64,000 nt of DNA from Apiotrichum sp. Y4204. Its lineage: Eukaryota; Basidiomycota; Tremellomycetes; Trichosporonales; Trichosporonaceae. The notes under the pieces were generated by a model. The model did no database searches, had not been told where the DNA came from, and saw nothing but the letters and a program-made list of their open reading frames with translations. The stretch lies in contig JAMYHL010000041.1 of the NCBI GenBank assembly GCA_025531455.1, forward strand, positions 332,554 to 396,553, written 5' to 3'. The translations under genes were made by a program, and so were the position numbers. Below, one piece after another: positions 32,572-44,289 of this stretch (positions within the stretch are counted from its first letter, which is position 1; the number at the start of each line of letters is the position of its first letter).

Positions 32572-35500
32572 CGTGTTGATGATAAGAGCAGCAGGCGGGA
32601 TGGGGAGGGGTCGATTGGGGTGGTGAAGGAAGGGCTACGGTCTGCGGCGCAACAAAGCCGCAACCGACAACAACGAATAACGTGCGGCTTGATGGGTAGT
32701 TTTTGTGATAGAATCGCAAGGAGTACGAGGACTAGACGGGGAACTAAACGAGTGACAGCTGTATGCGTGAGTAAAAGTGTGAAGCGGAGAGAATATAGTA
32801 CAAAATGATCATGCAGGTGAAGAGGGTAGAGCGTTGACGAAGCCGAGCTTGGCAAGCCCAAAACACAGCGAGCGCCCCAGGAGCTGAGCACAGGGGCGAG
32901 CAAGGGGCGTTATTTGCCTGCTTCATTGGCCTGCGGCATGAAAGGTATTGGGCAACCAACAGCACTCCTTCGCCAATGCCGGGTGCACGGTCCTCGACTG
33001 CGTGTCTTGGATAGTGCGGTCTGTCTCCGTTGTGCTCGCTTGCTCTCCTCCATTTTTCTTTGAAGCAAATGTTGCTCCGTGGCGTGAAGTCGTGGCTGCA
33101 AGCCTCGAAGATAGACAGGGTCAATGCCCAACCAATAATGGCCCACGCCGACGACGCCGGAGTATAGAGAGGATAATTGGAAGGAGTCGGAGGCCGATGC
33201 TCACCTGTTTAATGCAGTCCCGGCGGGCACTCTGTGGAATGGAGACTAGCGGGAATCGTTGTTGCTGTTTTCCTGCGATGTCTGAGGTGTGTGATAATCA
33301 TGCGTAAGTCGTGCAGTTGGCCGGGAGCACTGTGCAATCTGTAATGTCAGCAATTGAGCATATGGTGGCAAGAGGCAAAGTTGGATTGCAATGCGGCACG
33401 ACGAACGCCGGGGAATGCAAAGGAGGTTACTCGCGAACGTGCCAGCCAGTTGCTCGGACCGGTAGCATGAGAACGGCAAAGGGATGCCGGTACAATCTGC
33501 GGTGGCGAATACTTCACAACAGATTATCACGAGCCCTCAACTATGCACCAAGCACCTTAAGCACCACAGTGCGCAGCAGCGCGACAAAGGAGGCAGCTCT
33601 TCTCGATTCCGCAATGCGGTCCGAGAGTAAGGGCCACAGCGGCTCGAGCTTTGAGGCGCCGGCCACACTTGACGCCATTGCTCGGAGGGTCATTCGCAAC
33701 TGGGCACTCACCACTTGACAAGTATGTTGCCTTTTCAAACTCTGCTATCGTCCCGATGCTGGCGATTAACAGTTGCAGTCGATGCTGGTGTACGAGTTGC
33801 CGTAGAAAGCAAAGCAGAGAGAGGATACAGCCAGTGGGAACAACAATGATGTGAGAGAATGTGAACAAGCTGACTGTTACGGAGAACGAGTGGCCAGTTG
33901 TCGTCTATGGGGCGCAAATGACTGAAGCTCTGATGAGGACACCTGGAGGACGATCCTAGGGGCGCTGTCGAACGTCAAGCTGTTGCGTTGCTGGTTTTGG
34001 TTCGGTTATGGGGAAGAAAACGTCACAGGATGAGACTGCCTGTAGCGACGTTGTGAAGATATGTCGATCACAGACTTTGACGCCAGAGTTGCGATTCCGC
34101 GCCAGGGAGCGAGCGTCGGCTACTGTAGAAGGGGAAGCAGGAGCTGTCTGGGGGCGGGAATCAGCCACCAGTAGCGAAGGATCGAAGAGGGAGTGACGGT
34201 GAAAAATATCGAGCAAAGGATGTGGATGAAGAGTAACGTCGAAATAATGGCCAGGGGAACAGAGAGGAGAAACGGTTGCGGGGGAGAGAGAAAGGCTCAG
34301 CGGTCCCGCGGGAGACAGCAAGGGGAGGGGTGTGGGTATGGGCGAAGTGAACGATGACGGGGGGTCGGAGGGAGACAACGAGGGGGGGAAATGGCGCAGA
34401 TGAAACGCGGAGACGGTCAGAGTAGTACTCGTCAATGACCGGTTTTCGGACTGGTTGCTATGCAGAGTTGAGCACAGTACGATCTGGTTCCCGACAAGCA
34501 ATGTAAGGTAGGTGTGTGTCGATGCGATGCGGCAGTGTGGTGTGCGATGCCAGAGTGTGGTATGAGCGAGATGCGAGACACAAGACTGTCTGTCCGTTGG
34601 GCACACAACGAATCTACCGATGATGATGGCGGTGATGACAATGGGTAGTTCGGCAGCCTTGAGGTGATCTGCAGATCGTAGCGCTACAGACTTCGCATCC
34701 CACGCTCTACCACTACACCACAGATAGCTGTGACTGATCTCCGGTCCTTGTCCTCGCATCCCATAGATACAGGTGTGCTGCGGTCCAAAGGGCCGGGCGG
34801 CCAGACCGCGCGACAGGAACCCAGGGCAGCACCAGGGCTACAGTGCTGCGGTTGTAGTTGGTGGCGCAGACAGGACTCTGGGCGTGCGGGATCGTCCTCC
34901 GCGGCTGCTATGCGCCATGGCTCTGTCCTGCCTGCTGCCAGCTGCCTGCGCGCCTGCAAGTCTCTGCCAGGTACCTGTGCATTTGCGTCGCTGCTGCCAC
35001 TCTGGCTAATGGCTATGGTTCTGTTGATCGGCTGCCCTTTTCGTGAGACATTCTACATTCTACATTCTGCGAGACCTGGATTTGTGGTACGATGGTGTCC
35101 TGATGTGTATGTGGTGGCGACAAATTGATCTGGCTGACGTCGTCGCTATGCACCCAGGAAGAGAGCGTTCAGTGAGGGCGAGAGGGGTCGAGGGTCCAGG
35201 GACTCAAGGCCTGAATGGAGGGGGAAAGCGGGTTGCGGCGGCTGAAAGAGGTGCGACATGGGACGCTGTGCAGGCGATGCGCGCTTTTGCCTAGCGTGGA
35301 AACTGATCCAGGCATTCTCTGATCGCGTAGCGCTGATCGTGCCTGTTTGACCTCGTCCCTGCCTCTGCCCTGCCCCTCTGCCCTTCCCGCCTCGGTTGCC
35401 TCCTTTTAAACCAGTAGTGGACGAGTGGACCTCTATACCGCTGTCCTCTGTCTCCAGCCTCTGGGCCTTCGTGCCGTTGTACATATTTTTTGATTTATAT

Positions 35501-38500
35501 TTTTCGTTCACTCTGGGTAGCTGGGTCACTCTGGAAAGCATGGAATGTGTATGAGGGGTGGTAGGTAGGTAGTGCTCAGCCTCAATTGCCGAACAGAAAC
35601 AGAACAAAGCCACATTCGCTGTCCCAACCACTGCTGAACTACTGTGCTACTGTGCACTGTGTCCTCCCTGCCCTGCCCTGCCCCGCTCCCATGGCCTTAC
35701 CTGTCTCGGGATCTCAGTCGTCGTGCTACGGTGCTGTAAAGTGTTCTTGCTCCCCTTTTGGTTGCCTGCGAGCCAGCAGCCAATACGGCCAGCCAGTGTA
35801 GCCAACCCTGCTTTCGATGCGATCGTTCTTCCCGACGTTCCCACAGCCCTGGCAGGAGCTGGCGGCCTGCACAGTTAGTTAATGCTCCCTCTTGCACACT
35901 TGGCAACCTTGACCTGGTGCCGGCCACGCCGGGCCGCGCGTTTGACCACCGAGAGGGGAGCCTTTGTGACACCTAAAGCTATTGCATGCTTGCATGTACA
36001 GTATTGGGCACTTCCACAGAACCGGAGGCATGAAGCCCCGACGAGAATCGTTGGACAGGAAACGGACGATCGGAGAGGGAGTGCAGGCGCTGTGCCGTGG
36101 TGTATCCGGTGCTGGGGTGTGTACCTGGTGCTAGTATTGTGCCGTGGTGTGTGCCGAGGGTGATAAATTCTCCTTTTAGGCAACGGTACAGCTCCTGAAT
36201 TGCTTGGACGCGTCGTCGCTATTGTGGGTGGGAGTGGTTGAAATAGACGCAGCTCTTCGAGCTAATAGGTACCCACGAAACCCACACGCCCGACGGCCCA
36301 CCGAATGCAATAGGCCAATCGGTCTAACCCTGCACAAGGGCAACGAAAGTACAAGGTGCGAGTCTGGGACAATGGGGTATGCAAAGCTCAAGTGACCGTT
36401 CGTCAAGTCACCGGCCTCGCAAGATGGCGCTCACATGAGACACGTTGCATCCGAGGCGGCGCCGAGGCTCCGCTCTTTCCGAGACCGCCTGCAGGGAAGA
36501 TTGCGTCTCGCGGTCTCGACCTTGCTGCGTACAGCACGGAAACCCGATTCCATCTCCCTCCCACATGCTTCCAGCCTTTGTGCTTGTTGGAGGATTGGAG
36601 CGTTGCGAACCCTCTCCGCAGCAAACTGTATAGAAATGGCGGGACGGTGACGCTGCGGGACATCGTGGTTCGGGCAATTGGCAGCGTAGTCTGGGAGGGG
36701 CTTTTTTTTCTGGGTCGGTCATGAGCTTAATGACTAGCCCAGTAGAATCGTTGCTCAAGCGCACACTGAAACCCTTAGAACGAGGCTGTGCACAGCTGCA
36801 CGACGGCGCTGGTATGGGTCACAGCAGGTGCGCAAGGCGTCATTCACTTCGCCACCATGCCTCGCGATGAGGCACATGAACAGGCACCAATCCTCTTCAC
36901 CCTGACCACCAAGGGAACCCTTGGATTCATGTGTCAGCCAGAATGCGCGCCTGCCGGGCGCCGGCCGTGCATTGGAAAGGGTTTCCAGCGGTTTTCATTG
37001 CTCGCAACTGTCTGTTGGAATAGCAACTGCAAATGCTGGGTACGCTTGAGCTGCCAAAGAGTATGACTGCAATCTCCAACAATGATGTATCTCTTGTGGT
37101 GGAACGGCAAAAGATGAGAATGGAGTGCGTGGCGCCCCGGTAATATCTCCGGTGATCTCAGTCTCCGACGGAAAAAATCTCCTAACTAAAGTGCGGGGCA
37201 GATTCGCGATCGCACAGTGACAACAACGTGCGCGGCCGAGGTAAACGAAAACGCGTAGGAAGCAAAGTGTGCTTACGCAGACCAATCGAGCCAACCAAGC
37301 GAGCTACTGAGCTCTATACAGCTAGCGAGCTCGCGAACTGGCGAACTCACCGAGAGGACGACTTGAGCCTAGCGTGTCGCGCGCATCGGGAGATCAGCGT
37401 TTTCGCGCGTTTCGTGGTCTATTTGTGCTCACACGTGTAAAGTCCCTGCGACCGAGCGCCCCAAGATCCAAACGATCAGATCGGCGATCGCGACTGTGCG
37501 CCGACCGATCACCGCCACCACAGCTTCTCAGCTTCTCAGTCCGCGGCGATGTGGAATGCAGTGTGGAGGAGCACCGCGGCACTGCAGCTCCAAGTACAGA
37601 ACCCGCCCCGCGCCAAGGCCGATGCGCGGATCTGCACCATATTCCTGGGCCGCGGCGGGTTCCACTCCGATTCACTCGGTGCCGCACATGCACACACAAG
37701 TACAGGATCACAGGAATGAGGTCAGCGGCGCGTCCTTCGGTGATCAGGTCGGTGTAGGCATTTGTTGGGATATCCGGGCTCCCACCATTCCATTGCAGAA
37801 GGGCAGTTTCACGCTGCACAATATCAGGCGCGTATGCTACACCTTTTCGCGTTCACTTGCATTGCATGCATTGCCAGCATGCCAGCAGATACGGATCGCA
37901 GCAGATGTTGAGATTCAGCTTCCGAAAGTCCCCGATGCACAGAGACCGTGTATCTACGCAAAGTGATCGCTGCATCGCTAACGAAAAGACAGGCAACATG
38001 AGATAAGGCACTGGGGGTGCCTGTGTGCCTGTAATTTGGTGAGAAGCGCAGCGGTCATGAGCGGCGAACGGACGCTGTCAGCGGTGCAAATTTCGGGCCA
38101 TCTCACAGCTCCCGTCAAGTAGTGAGAAGGATGGCAGTCTCGTAAGAATCGATGCCACTCGGTTGCGGAGATTTCTCAGCTTCTCAGGCTTTCACCGGTT
38201 TGAATCTTCCCGAAACCGAAAACATCACCAATGGCATGTGCAGCTGATCCATCCACTGCTTCAGATTGCTCAAAGAAGCAACGCGCTTTCGAGTATGAGT
38301 ATGTGTCGCTGTCCCCTGGTGGCCCGATGGCCTTGTACTCATGTACTTCGCAACCGCACTTAGGACCTCTGCCCTGTCAGACATTAGTTTGCTGACACGG
38401 TCGTGAGGTCGCAGAGTATTCCCGGTGTCCCGCCAACGTCTCGGGTTAGATGCTGTGCACCATCTCCAAAGCCCCTCTACCGGTCCGGTGCCGGGTACCG

Positions 38501-40965
38501 ATCTCATCAGTTGTCCGTGTGAATCACAGTCTACGGTCTAGGAAGAATGGGGATCTCGGTGTGGCACTCATGTGTCCCCACTTGCTACTTTTAGATAGGC
38601 GGCGGTGCGGCATGCGCGGCCTGCGGTATGCCAGCATGCTCGCTCGGCAGCGCGGCAGCGTGTTGGCTGCACGTGTTGCGGAGGTTCTTGTGATCTTGTG
38701 GTTGGATCTTGTATTCAGTCATCTCGGTGTCTGGGCTAGCGCGGTGGGAGTCACTCTATGGATCTATTGAATGTATCCATCCACATGGTGGACGGAGCCC
38801 TGCACCAGTAGTGCCACCTTAATGCGATATATACCATCTGGCCATCTGCGCATCTGCGATGCTGAAGATGGTGATTGATCCTGTCCAGCAGAAGAGTGAC
38901 CCTTCAGGATCACGATCGACGCCGGAATGCTTGCTCAGTAGCGTCACTCGAGAGTCTGCGCTGGTGCACTGGTAAACGGCTGCTGCGTCCGTGGCGGGCG
39001 CCACCTGAATTCGACTACTGCCGCACACCGGCACCCGCGCGACGTAATTCGAATTTTGTTGTTCGGTTCCGTCACGTAATGAGCGGGCTGTCCACTGCGG
39101 ACGGACACCGACTGGGGCACGATCGGGGAGCCACGTCTGGAAAGAAGTTAGCCGCGATCACGCGGGAGTCCGATCCGTCGCACTGTGGTTTTCATCGCGC
39201 GTCGGGATGATGCAAGCGCCCGATTCAAGCATGTGCAAGGTCGGCGAATGCACGTAATGTCCAAAGCTTCACTGCCGGGGGGCAGTTGTACCGGCTGTTG
39301 TGCCGTGGCGCCGTGGATGCCGTCGATACAGAGTGCTGCGCCGAGCGCACAGGAAGTTCAAAGTGCAAGGAATCACCCTTCATCGGCCTGGATATCTGCG
39401 CAGCAAGTACAGTCTACTGTACTACTTACTGTACGTGCTCGTCACGCCAGACTGCCCTCTCGCTTCTAAACCTTCTCGTACTCTGTCACGTTCCCCTCGG
39501 ACCCCTTGTGTCCCTCCCCATCCTTCCCCTAGGGCTTCGGGACGACGTCACTGGGCCCAATCCGGGTGCAGCGTGACTTTCCGCCAGTGGAGCGCCCAGA
39601 AATGGTATGAAGGCCGGTCCGGGAGCAATCGAGAGGAAGATGAAAAGCAGGCGCGTCCTGGAATTGCAATGTCCTATGAGCTCATTGCGTGGGGTAGCCC
39701 GTTTGATACCACTTATGAGTCTGACACGATCTGACAGGTGCAGACATGCACGGACGACCCATTGAATTGTTTCTGTGGTAAGATAACAAGCCGTCCAGTG
39801 CTAGCCCAAATTTATAAGACGCAAAGCCCCATTGCCTTTGCGTCGTGGGTTGGAGGATAGCCCACAGCATGCGATTCCATCGGATTGAGAGTCTCCTAAC
39901 CCCAGGAAATGTCGTACATACTGGCATGACCTCGCTCTTTTGACCCGATTGCGTTGTAGCCGCCGTCGTTGTATTCAGTTTTAGGGGAGCACGCTGACAC
40001 GCGATGAAACTCCTCGGTTTGTTCACTTCACGATTGGCCCTTTATCGCAGCCAGGATGGCGTTCCGTAGTGGTACAGGAAGCTGGACCTTGAAAAACCGA
40101 GGTGTAAGTCGATAAGAGGTTGAGAAACAGATGTCACCTGCTAGCTGTCCGCGCGTGGTTATACCGCACTCTGATGTACCGAGCTCGGCAGCAGTTAAAA
40201 TCACGCTCCCACGCTCCACCGGTTACACTCCGCAGCAGCCATAGGCAGGCTGCTGCTGCGATACATCGATACAGTACACCTAAATGTACCCATCCCCTAC
40301 GAAACGCTTTGATACTGTTTCGGGGCACTGACAGGAACACGAAGTATGGCAATGTGGTGCCACGCTTTACTGCTACCCCGCTGCGCATGACGCCTGCGAT
40401 TCACACTCGGTCTGAGCTTCGGGCCGCGAAGCCTTCTCCAGTATCTTCAATCCGCAGTTGCGCAGATGATTAGGGGGTTACCTACAGTACATACCTAAAG
40501 TGTGGAATGCGGGGCGGTTGGCGTTTCGATAGCGACAACGAGATCACGCATTATCCACGGAGGTCGTGTTGACAAAGCCCAGCACAGGCGATCGCAGTCA
40601 CTGCGACTACCGACAGTGGCATGGCACCATCGCAGTCTCACGGTATCCCTCGCAGGCAGAGATTGTCGCACCTTGGCCGAACGCGTGCTTCTTCTGGGGC
40701 CGGTGTGGTCCCCGTAAAAGGTTGGATATCGGCTCTTTACCGTGTCGTTAACCAGGAGAACCGACTCAAGAGGAAAAGAGAGGACTACTGTAGAAAGTAC
40801 TGCGCCACACAGTCAGTATTGTAGGCAGTTTCCGTCAGGCAAGTCCGCCAAATTGGGTCGTTTCACCTCATCTGTCCCCTCAGCCCGGCGCCCGGCTGGC
40901 GCCGGCCACTTCGGTCTCTCCCTCTTCGTCCTGCACACCTTCTGGCGTCCCCGAATGGCAAAAAC
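32572..40965. other. 8.4-kb gene desert
   Basis: No supported protein gene. The first 600 bp are the CT-rich (minus-strand) promoter and leader of the 782-residue protein gene. A second pyrimidine-rich tract on the minus strand lies at about 34190-34440. It could be a distant upstream leader or a separate non-coding transcript. The longest frame (267 codons, 33956-34759, minus) is mostly this low-complexity tract. From about 34700 to 40960 open frames are short and scattered over all six frames, with no splice-supported model, no transposon protein and no terminal repeats seen by eye. Local repeats such as GTGCCGTGGTGT near 36090-36150 occur. Confidence 0.5.
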
Positions 40966-41042
40966 GACCTCGGAGAGGTTTGAACTCTCGATCTCCCGAT
41001 TGCGTAACAGTCGGACGCCTTAACCAGCTTGGCCACGAAGTC
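40966..41042 (-). tRNA. tRNA-Asn(GTT) with an apparent 4-nt intron
   Basis: On the minus strand the acceptor GACTTCG pairs with CGAGGTC (discriminator G). The A-box is TGGCCAAGCTGG, and the D-loop GGTTAAGGC is as in yeast tRNA-Asn. The anticodon stem TCCGA pairs with TCGGG. The T-arm is GAGAG-TTCAAAC-CTCTC. Yeast tRNA-Asn has the loop CTGTTAA. Here the loop is CTGTTACGCAA, 11 nt instead of 7. The simplest reading is anticodon GTT with a 4-nt insert (CGCA) after position 37, exactly where nuclear tRNA introns sit. Removing it leaves a 73-nt tRNA. A T5 terminator (AAAAA on the plus strand at 40961-40965) directly follows. Identity as Asn is strong; the intron interpretation is an inference. Confidence 0.9.
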
Positions 41043-41714
41043 GGCCATGGCGGCGTTGCCGAGCCGCGGTCGTGTTCGGCGAACGTGATTGGCCCGCGGC
41101 GCCGTGAGGACGTCCGTGGCGTCGATGAGGACCGAGTTCCCGTCCCTGATAGGCGATGTCTTCATGATGGGGGGGGTGTCGATCTCTCACTGACAAGATA
41201 ATACAACGAAGACGAGTGACGACGGGTACGTTTGCCAAGCTCCACGGTCCCGAGTCGCCAGTGTCACCCCAGTGTGCAATTGCCGAGATATCAGCTGGCA
41301 GTTCTGAGACTTCCGCTTAGAAAGTGACGTCAGTAATGTGAAGAGTGGTGTTCAGCGAGTGGCTCTGTGATTGAGAGATATCCAATTGATGGAGAGTAGA
41401 GTGGCTAAGACGAGAAATGTTGGTGTATTCTTTGTTCGTCCGGTTTGGGACTCTGGTTTCTACGTGCGAGGTGGGTCCAGGCGCCTCCAGGCAGGCGAGC
41501 TCTGGCCTGGTCCAGTTAGCTCTTGCTAGCCCTGGCTTGGCATTTAGGAAAATGACCCGTATTTTGTATTGTTCTTTTTGTATTGTTTCAGGTGGGGGGG
41601 AAGAGCACAAGTTTGAGAGCATTCCACGATCCCCACACGGTGATCTGCAGGGGCCAAGAACGGGCCGGGCCCCTTTCGCACAGACCACCCGGTGCGGCCA
41701 ACACCTCGCCAGCC
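41043..41714. other. Spacer between tRNA-Asn and the racemase-like gene
   Basis: No gene supported. It contains the tRNA 5' flank, a run of eight Gs near 41169 and the promoter of the gene starting at 41777. No clear TATA box was recognised. Confidence 0.4.
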
Positions 41715-41776
41715 ATGGGTAACAACAACTATCGATAATCCTCCATCTTCCTGTCTCCACAGCACCATCTCTCAAC

Positions 41777-42907
41777 ATGAACGAGCCTACCGAGTCAGTG
41801 CCGACCGGATTCACGCCCACCTCAGCGATCCTGGGCCCCACGAAGCCCGCGAGCTTCCCCAAAGTGCCGACGTACGAGGACGTCGCGATCGCCGCCGCGC
41901 GTCTGCGGGACGTTGCACAGGACACACCGGTGTTCACTTGCGGGACGGCCGCTGCACGCCTCGGGCGCCATGCAACTGCGTACTTCAAGGCCGAGAACCT
42001 GCAGCGGATGGGCGCGTTCAAGTTCCGCGGCGCATACAACACCCTCGTTCAGCTGTCCCCCGCGCAGCGGAAACGCGGCGTCATCGCCTACTCGTCCGGC
42101 AACCACGCACAGGCAGTCGCGCTGTCCGCCAAGCTCCTCGGCATCCCCGCTGCGATTGTTATGCCGAGCGATGCGCCCGCTGCGAAAATGGCCGCGACGA
42201 AGGGATATGGTGCGGAGATCGTCATCTACGACCGGTACACCGAGGACCGCCAGGCTCTCACGGAGCAGATTGCCGCGGAGCGCGGAGGCATGGCCATTGT
42301 TCCGCCATTCAACCACCCACACGTCATCGCTGGACAGGGCACGGTCGCCCTCGAGCTTCTCCACGACGTCCCTGATCTCGACTACCTGTTCGTACCGCTC
42401 GGTGGCGGCGGCCTGCTCTCGGGCACGCTGCTTGCGGTCAAACACCTCGCGCCAAACTGCAAAGTGTATGGCGTCGAGCCGGCAGCAGGCAACGACGGAC
42501 AGCAGTCGCTACGTGCTGGGCACATCGTGACGATTCCGACGCCGCAGACAATCGCGGACGGCGCGCAGACCACAGCGCTGGGCGACATTACGTTCCAGAT
42601 TATCCGCGAGCACGTCACGGACATCATCACGGCGACGGACGAGCAGGTCGTGGACGCGCTGCGCTTCTACGCCGAGCGGATGAAGCTTATTGTCGAGCCG
42701 ACGGGTGCGCTCTCCCTCGCTGGTGCGCAGAACTCGGGCATCGACTTTACGGACAAGAAGGTCGGGTTCATCATTAGCGGCGGTAACGTTGACCTGCCCA
42801 AGTACGGGCGCTTTCTCAGCGACGGCGCGCCGGGTTCGATCACGCGCACATCGTCGTCGAGCGTTGTGCTTTCCTGGGAGAGCGTAGAGACTATTGAGCA
42901 GTCTTAG
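41777..42907 (+). CDS. SRY1: PLP-dependent serine racemase / threo-3-hydroxyaspartate dehydratase-like enzyme
   Basis: Fold-type II pyridoxal-phosphate enzyme of the serine/threonine dehydratase family, cytosolic by its lack of a presequence. The product is 376 residues in one exon from 41777. Lys82 in GAFKFRGAYN forms the Schiff base. SSGNHAQ (106-112) binds the substrate carboxylate, GGGGLLSG (about 215-222) holds the cofactor phosphate, and IISGGNVDLPKYGRFL is the conserved C-terminal end. There is no ACT regulatory domain, so it is not a biosynthetic ILV1-type threonine deaminase. The GAFKFRGA signature fits the serine racemase/Sry1 group. An alternative start is possible: ATGG at 41715-41718 spliced across 41719-41763 would add six residues in frame. 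Confidence 0.88.
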   Translation: MNEPTESVPTGFTPTSAILGPTKPASFPKVPTYEDVAIAAARLRDVAQDTPVFTCGTAAARLGRHATAYFKAENLQRMGAFKFRGAYNTLVQLSPAQRKRGVIAYSSGNHAQAVALSAKLLGIPAAIVMPSDAPAAKMAATKGYGAEIVIYDRYTEDRQALTEQIAAERGGMAIVPPFNHPHVIAGQGTVALELLHDVPDLDYLFVPLGGGGLLSGTLLAVKHLAPNCKVYGVEPAAGNDGQQSLRAGHIVTIPTPQTIADGAQTTALGDITFQIIREHVTDIITATDEQVVDALRFYAERMKLIVEPTGALSLAGAQNSGIDFTDKKVGFIISGGNVDLPKYGRFLSDGAPGSITRTSSSSVVLSWESVETIEQS

Positions 42908-43129
42908 GGGTATGTGGGTTCCGGCAGATGCATTGTATATAGATAGTGGTGAGCAATGCTACTAACTCCGCACTGACAGTAATTGGTCGGCGACGTGTGT
43001 AGGCTCTGAACTTTCCACCACCTCAGGCTTCCGACATTGCATCGTAGATCCAGGCAAGGCACAAACTCGAACTACTTCATCCCACTTGCGCTACATAACA
43101 GGAACCTTACTCGACAGCACCTCCGAGCC

Positions 43130-44289
43130 TCAGACCAGGCGCTGCCACCAGCTCTTCGGCCTCGCCGTGCCAGCCTTGATACCCATATTGACCGCAGCGA
43201 TATAATCCGCCGTGTTGCGATACCCAATGAGGACCGATCCGCGGTGTGTCTTGATGGTAATCTTGGAATGGCTCGCGCTTGCAAACGACCGCGCGCCATA
43301 CTTGTTCATCGCGGTGTCGGCGTCGCGGAGCATCGCGGGGATACGCGGCGCGTAGTGCCCGACCTTCTTCATCATAGAGGAGTCGGCCGTCGTGGTAAGT
43401 AGGCCGCTGGGCGTTGGCGACGACGGCAGGGAGATGGACGGCCGGCGCTGTGGACCGGGCATGATAGTCGTGCTGTACGTGCCCTCGTGCTGGGTCACCC
43501 TGCTCACCACGGGAGCGAGGGCTGGGCCCCAGAGCGGGGCCTTGGGTCCCGTCACATGGATCGCGCCCTCGAACGTGGTCGGCAGCAGAACAAGCACGTC
43601 CCCCGTCACTGTCTCGATTATGAGGCGCAGCTGACGGTTCCGGTCTATCGTGATCTGGTGTCAGGCTGCGCATTAAGCGGAATCTGTCGCCTTACAATAT
43701 CCGCCTCGACGCCCCCGCTCTTTGTGTTGATCTGCACGCGGGCGGTGTGCGGCTGCCCGTCGTTTCCCGTGCCCTCTGCATCGACCACGCCGAGATGGAC
43801 GGACACGCCGCCGTCGACCGCGTGGAACTTGCCGTCGGGAGGGAGGAGCTTCTTCCTCGCAAGGCGCGCGACACCGGCGAACGCGTCGTCCGGGGAAGCG
43901 AGCCCGCCGAGCCCGCTCAGCGCCGAGCCGGCGGCGGCGGTGAGCGTCGCCTGTCCTGTGTGGCGTAGGGTCGGGTCGAGGTAGAACGTGCCCTCAATGG
44001 ATCGTATGCCGTCCGCGTGGACGACGGCATCCGCGCGCGCGACATGCCGCCACGTTGGGTAGGATGCGGCTGCTGTCGCTGGGGTGGGGTACCCGGTTGA
44101 AGGTTGGTTGATGGGTTCAGAGTTGTAATAAGAGTTCCACTCGTCGCCATTCTGTGTAGCTGAAGACTGCTGAGGGTATGAGGAGTCTTGCGATGGGCGG
44201 GGAGACGGCGGCGGGTCGCGCGAGTATGGCGGCGGGAGATCAGAGTACACTGCCGGCGCCGGGGTGGCGATGTGGTGCGCGTCGGTCAT
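43130..44289 (-). CDS. DUF7330-like protein with N-terminal PPPY motif
   Basis: Fungal protein of unknown role. Exons are 44289-43696 and 43654-43130; the intron is 41 nt (GTAAGG donor, CTGACACCAG end); the product is 372 residues. The first 70 residues are Pro/Ser/Tyr-rich. They contain PPPY at 19-22, a site that WW-domain proteins such as Rsp5-type ubiquitin ligases bind. The rest is beta-rich with repeated adhesin-like strands: RSIEGTFYLDP, VSVHLGVVDAEG, VQINTKSGGVEADIITIDRN, VLVLLPTTFEGAIHV and SKITIKTHRGSVLIGY. This pattern matches what I know of DUF7330 proteins in basidiomycetes, though the match is by eye. No signal peptide or membrane segment is seen. Confidence 0.7.

Noticed and set aside
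34640..34730. tRNA-like A-box (GTGTAGTGGTAGAGC) on the minus strand
   Set aside because: No B-box (GGTTCGANNCC) follows at the right distance and no acceptor stem can be formed; at most a tRNA fragment.
33956..34759. 267-codon minus-strand frame
   Set aside because: Most of it is a low-complexity C/T tract read as Ser/Pro/Leu, more consistent with a non-coding leader.
38185..38210. B-box-like CCGGTTTGAATCTTCC on the plus strand
   Set aside because: No A-box or pairing stems in the preceding 80 bases.
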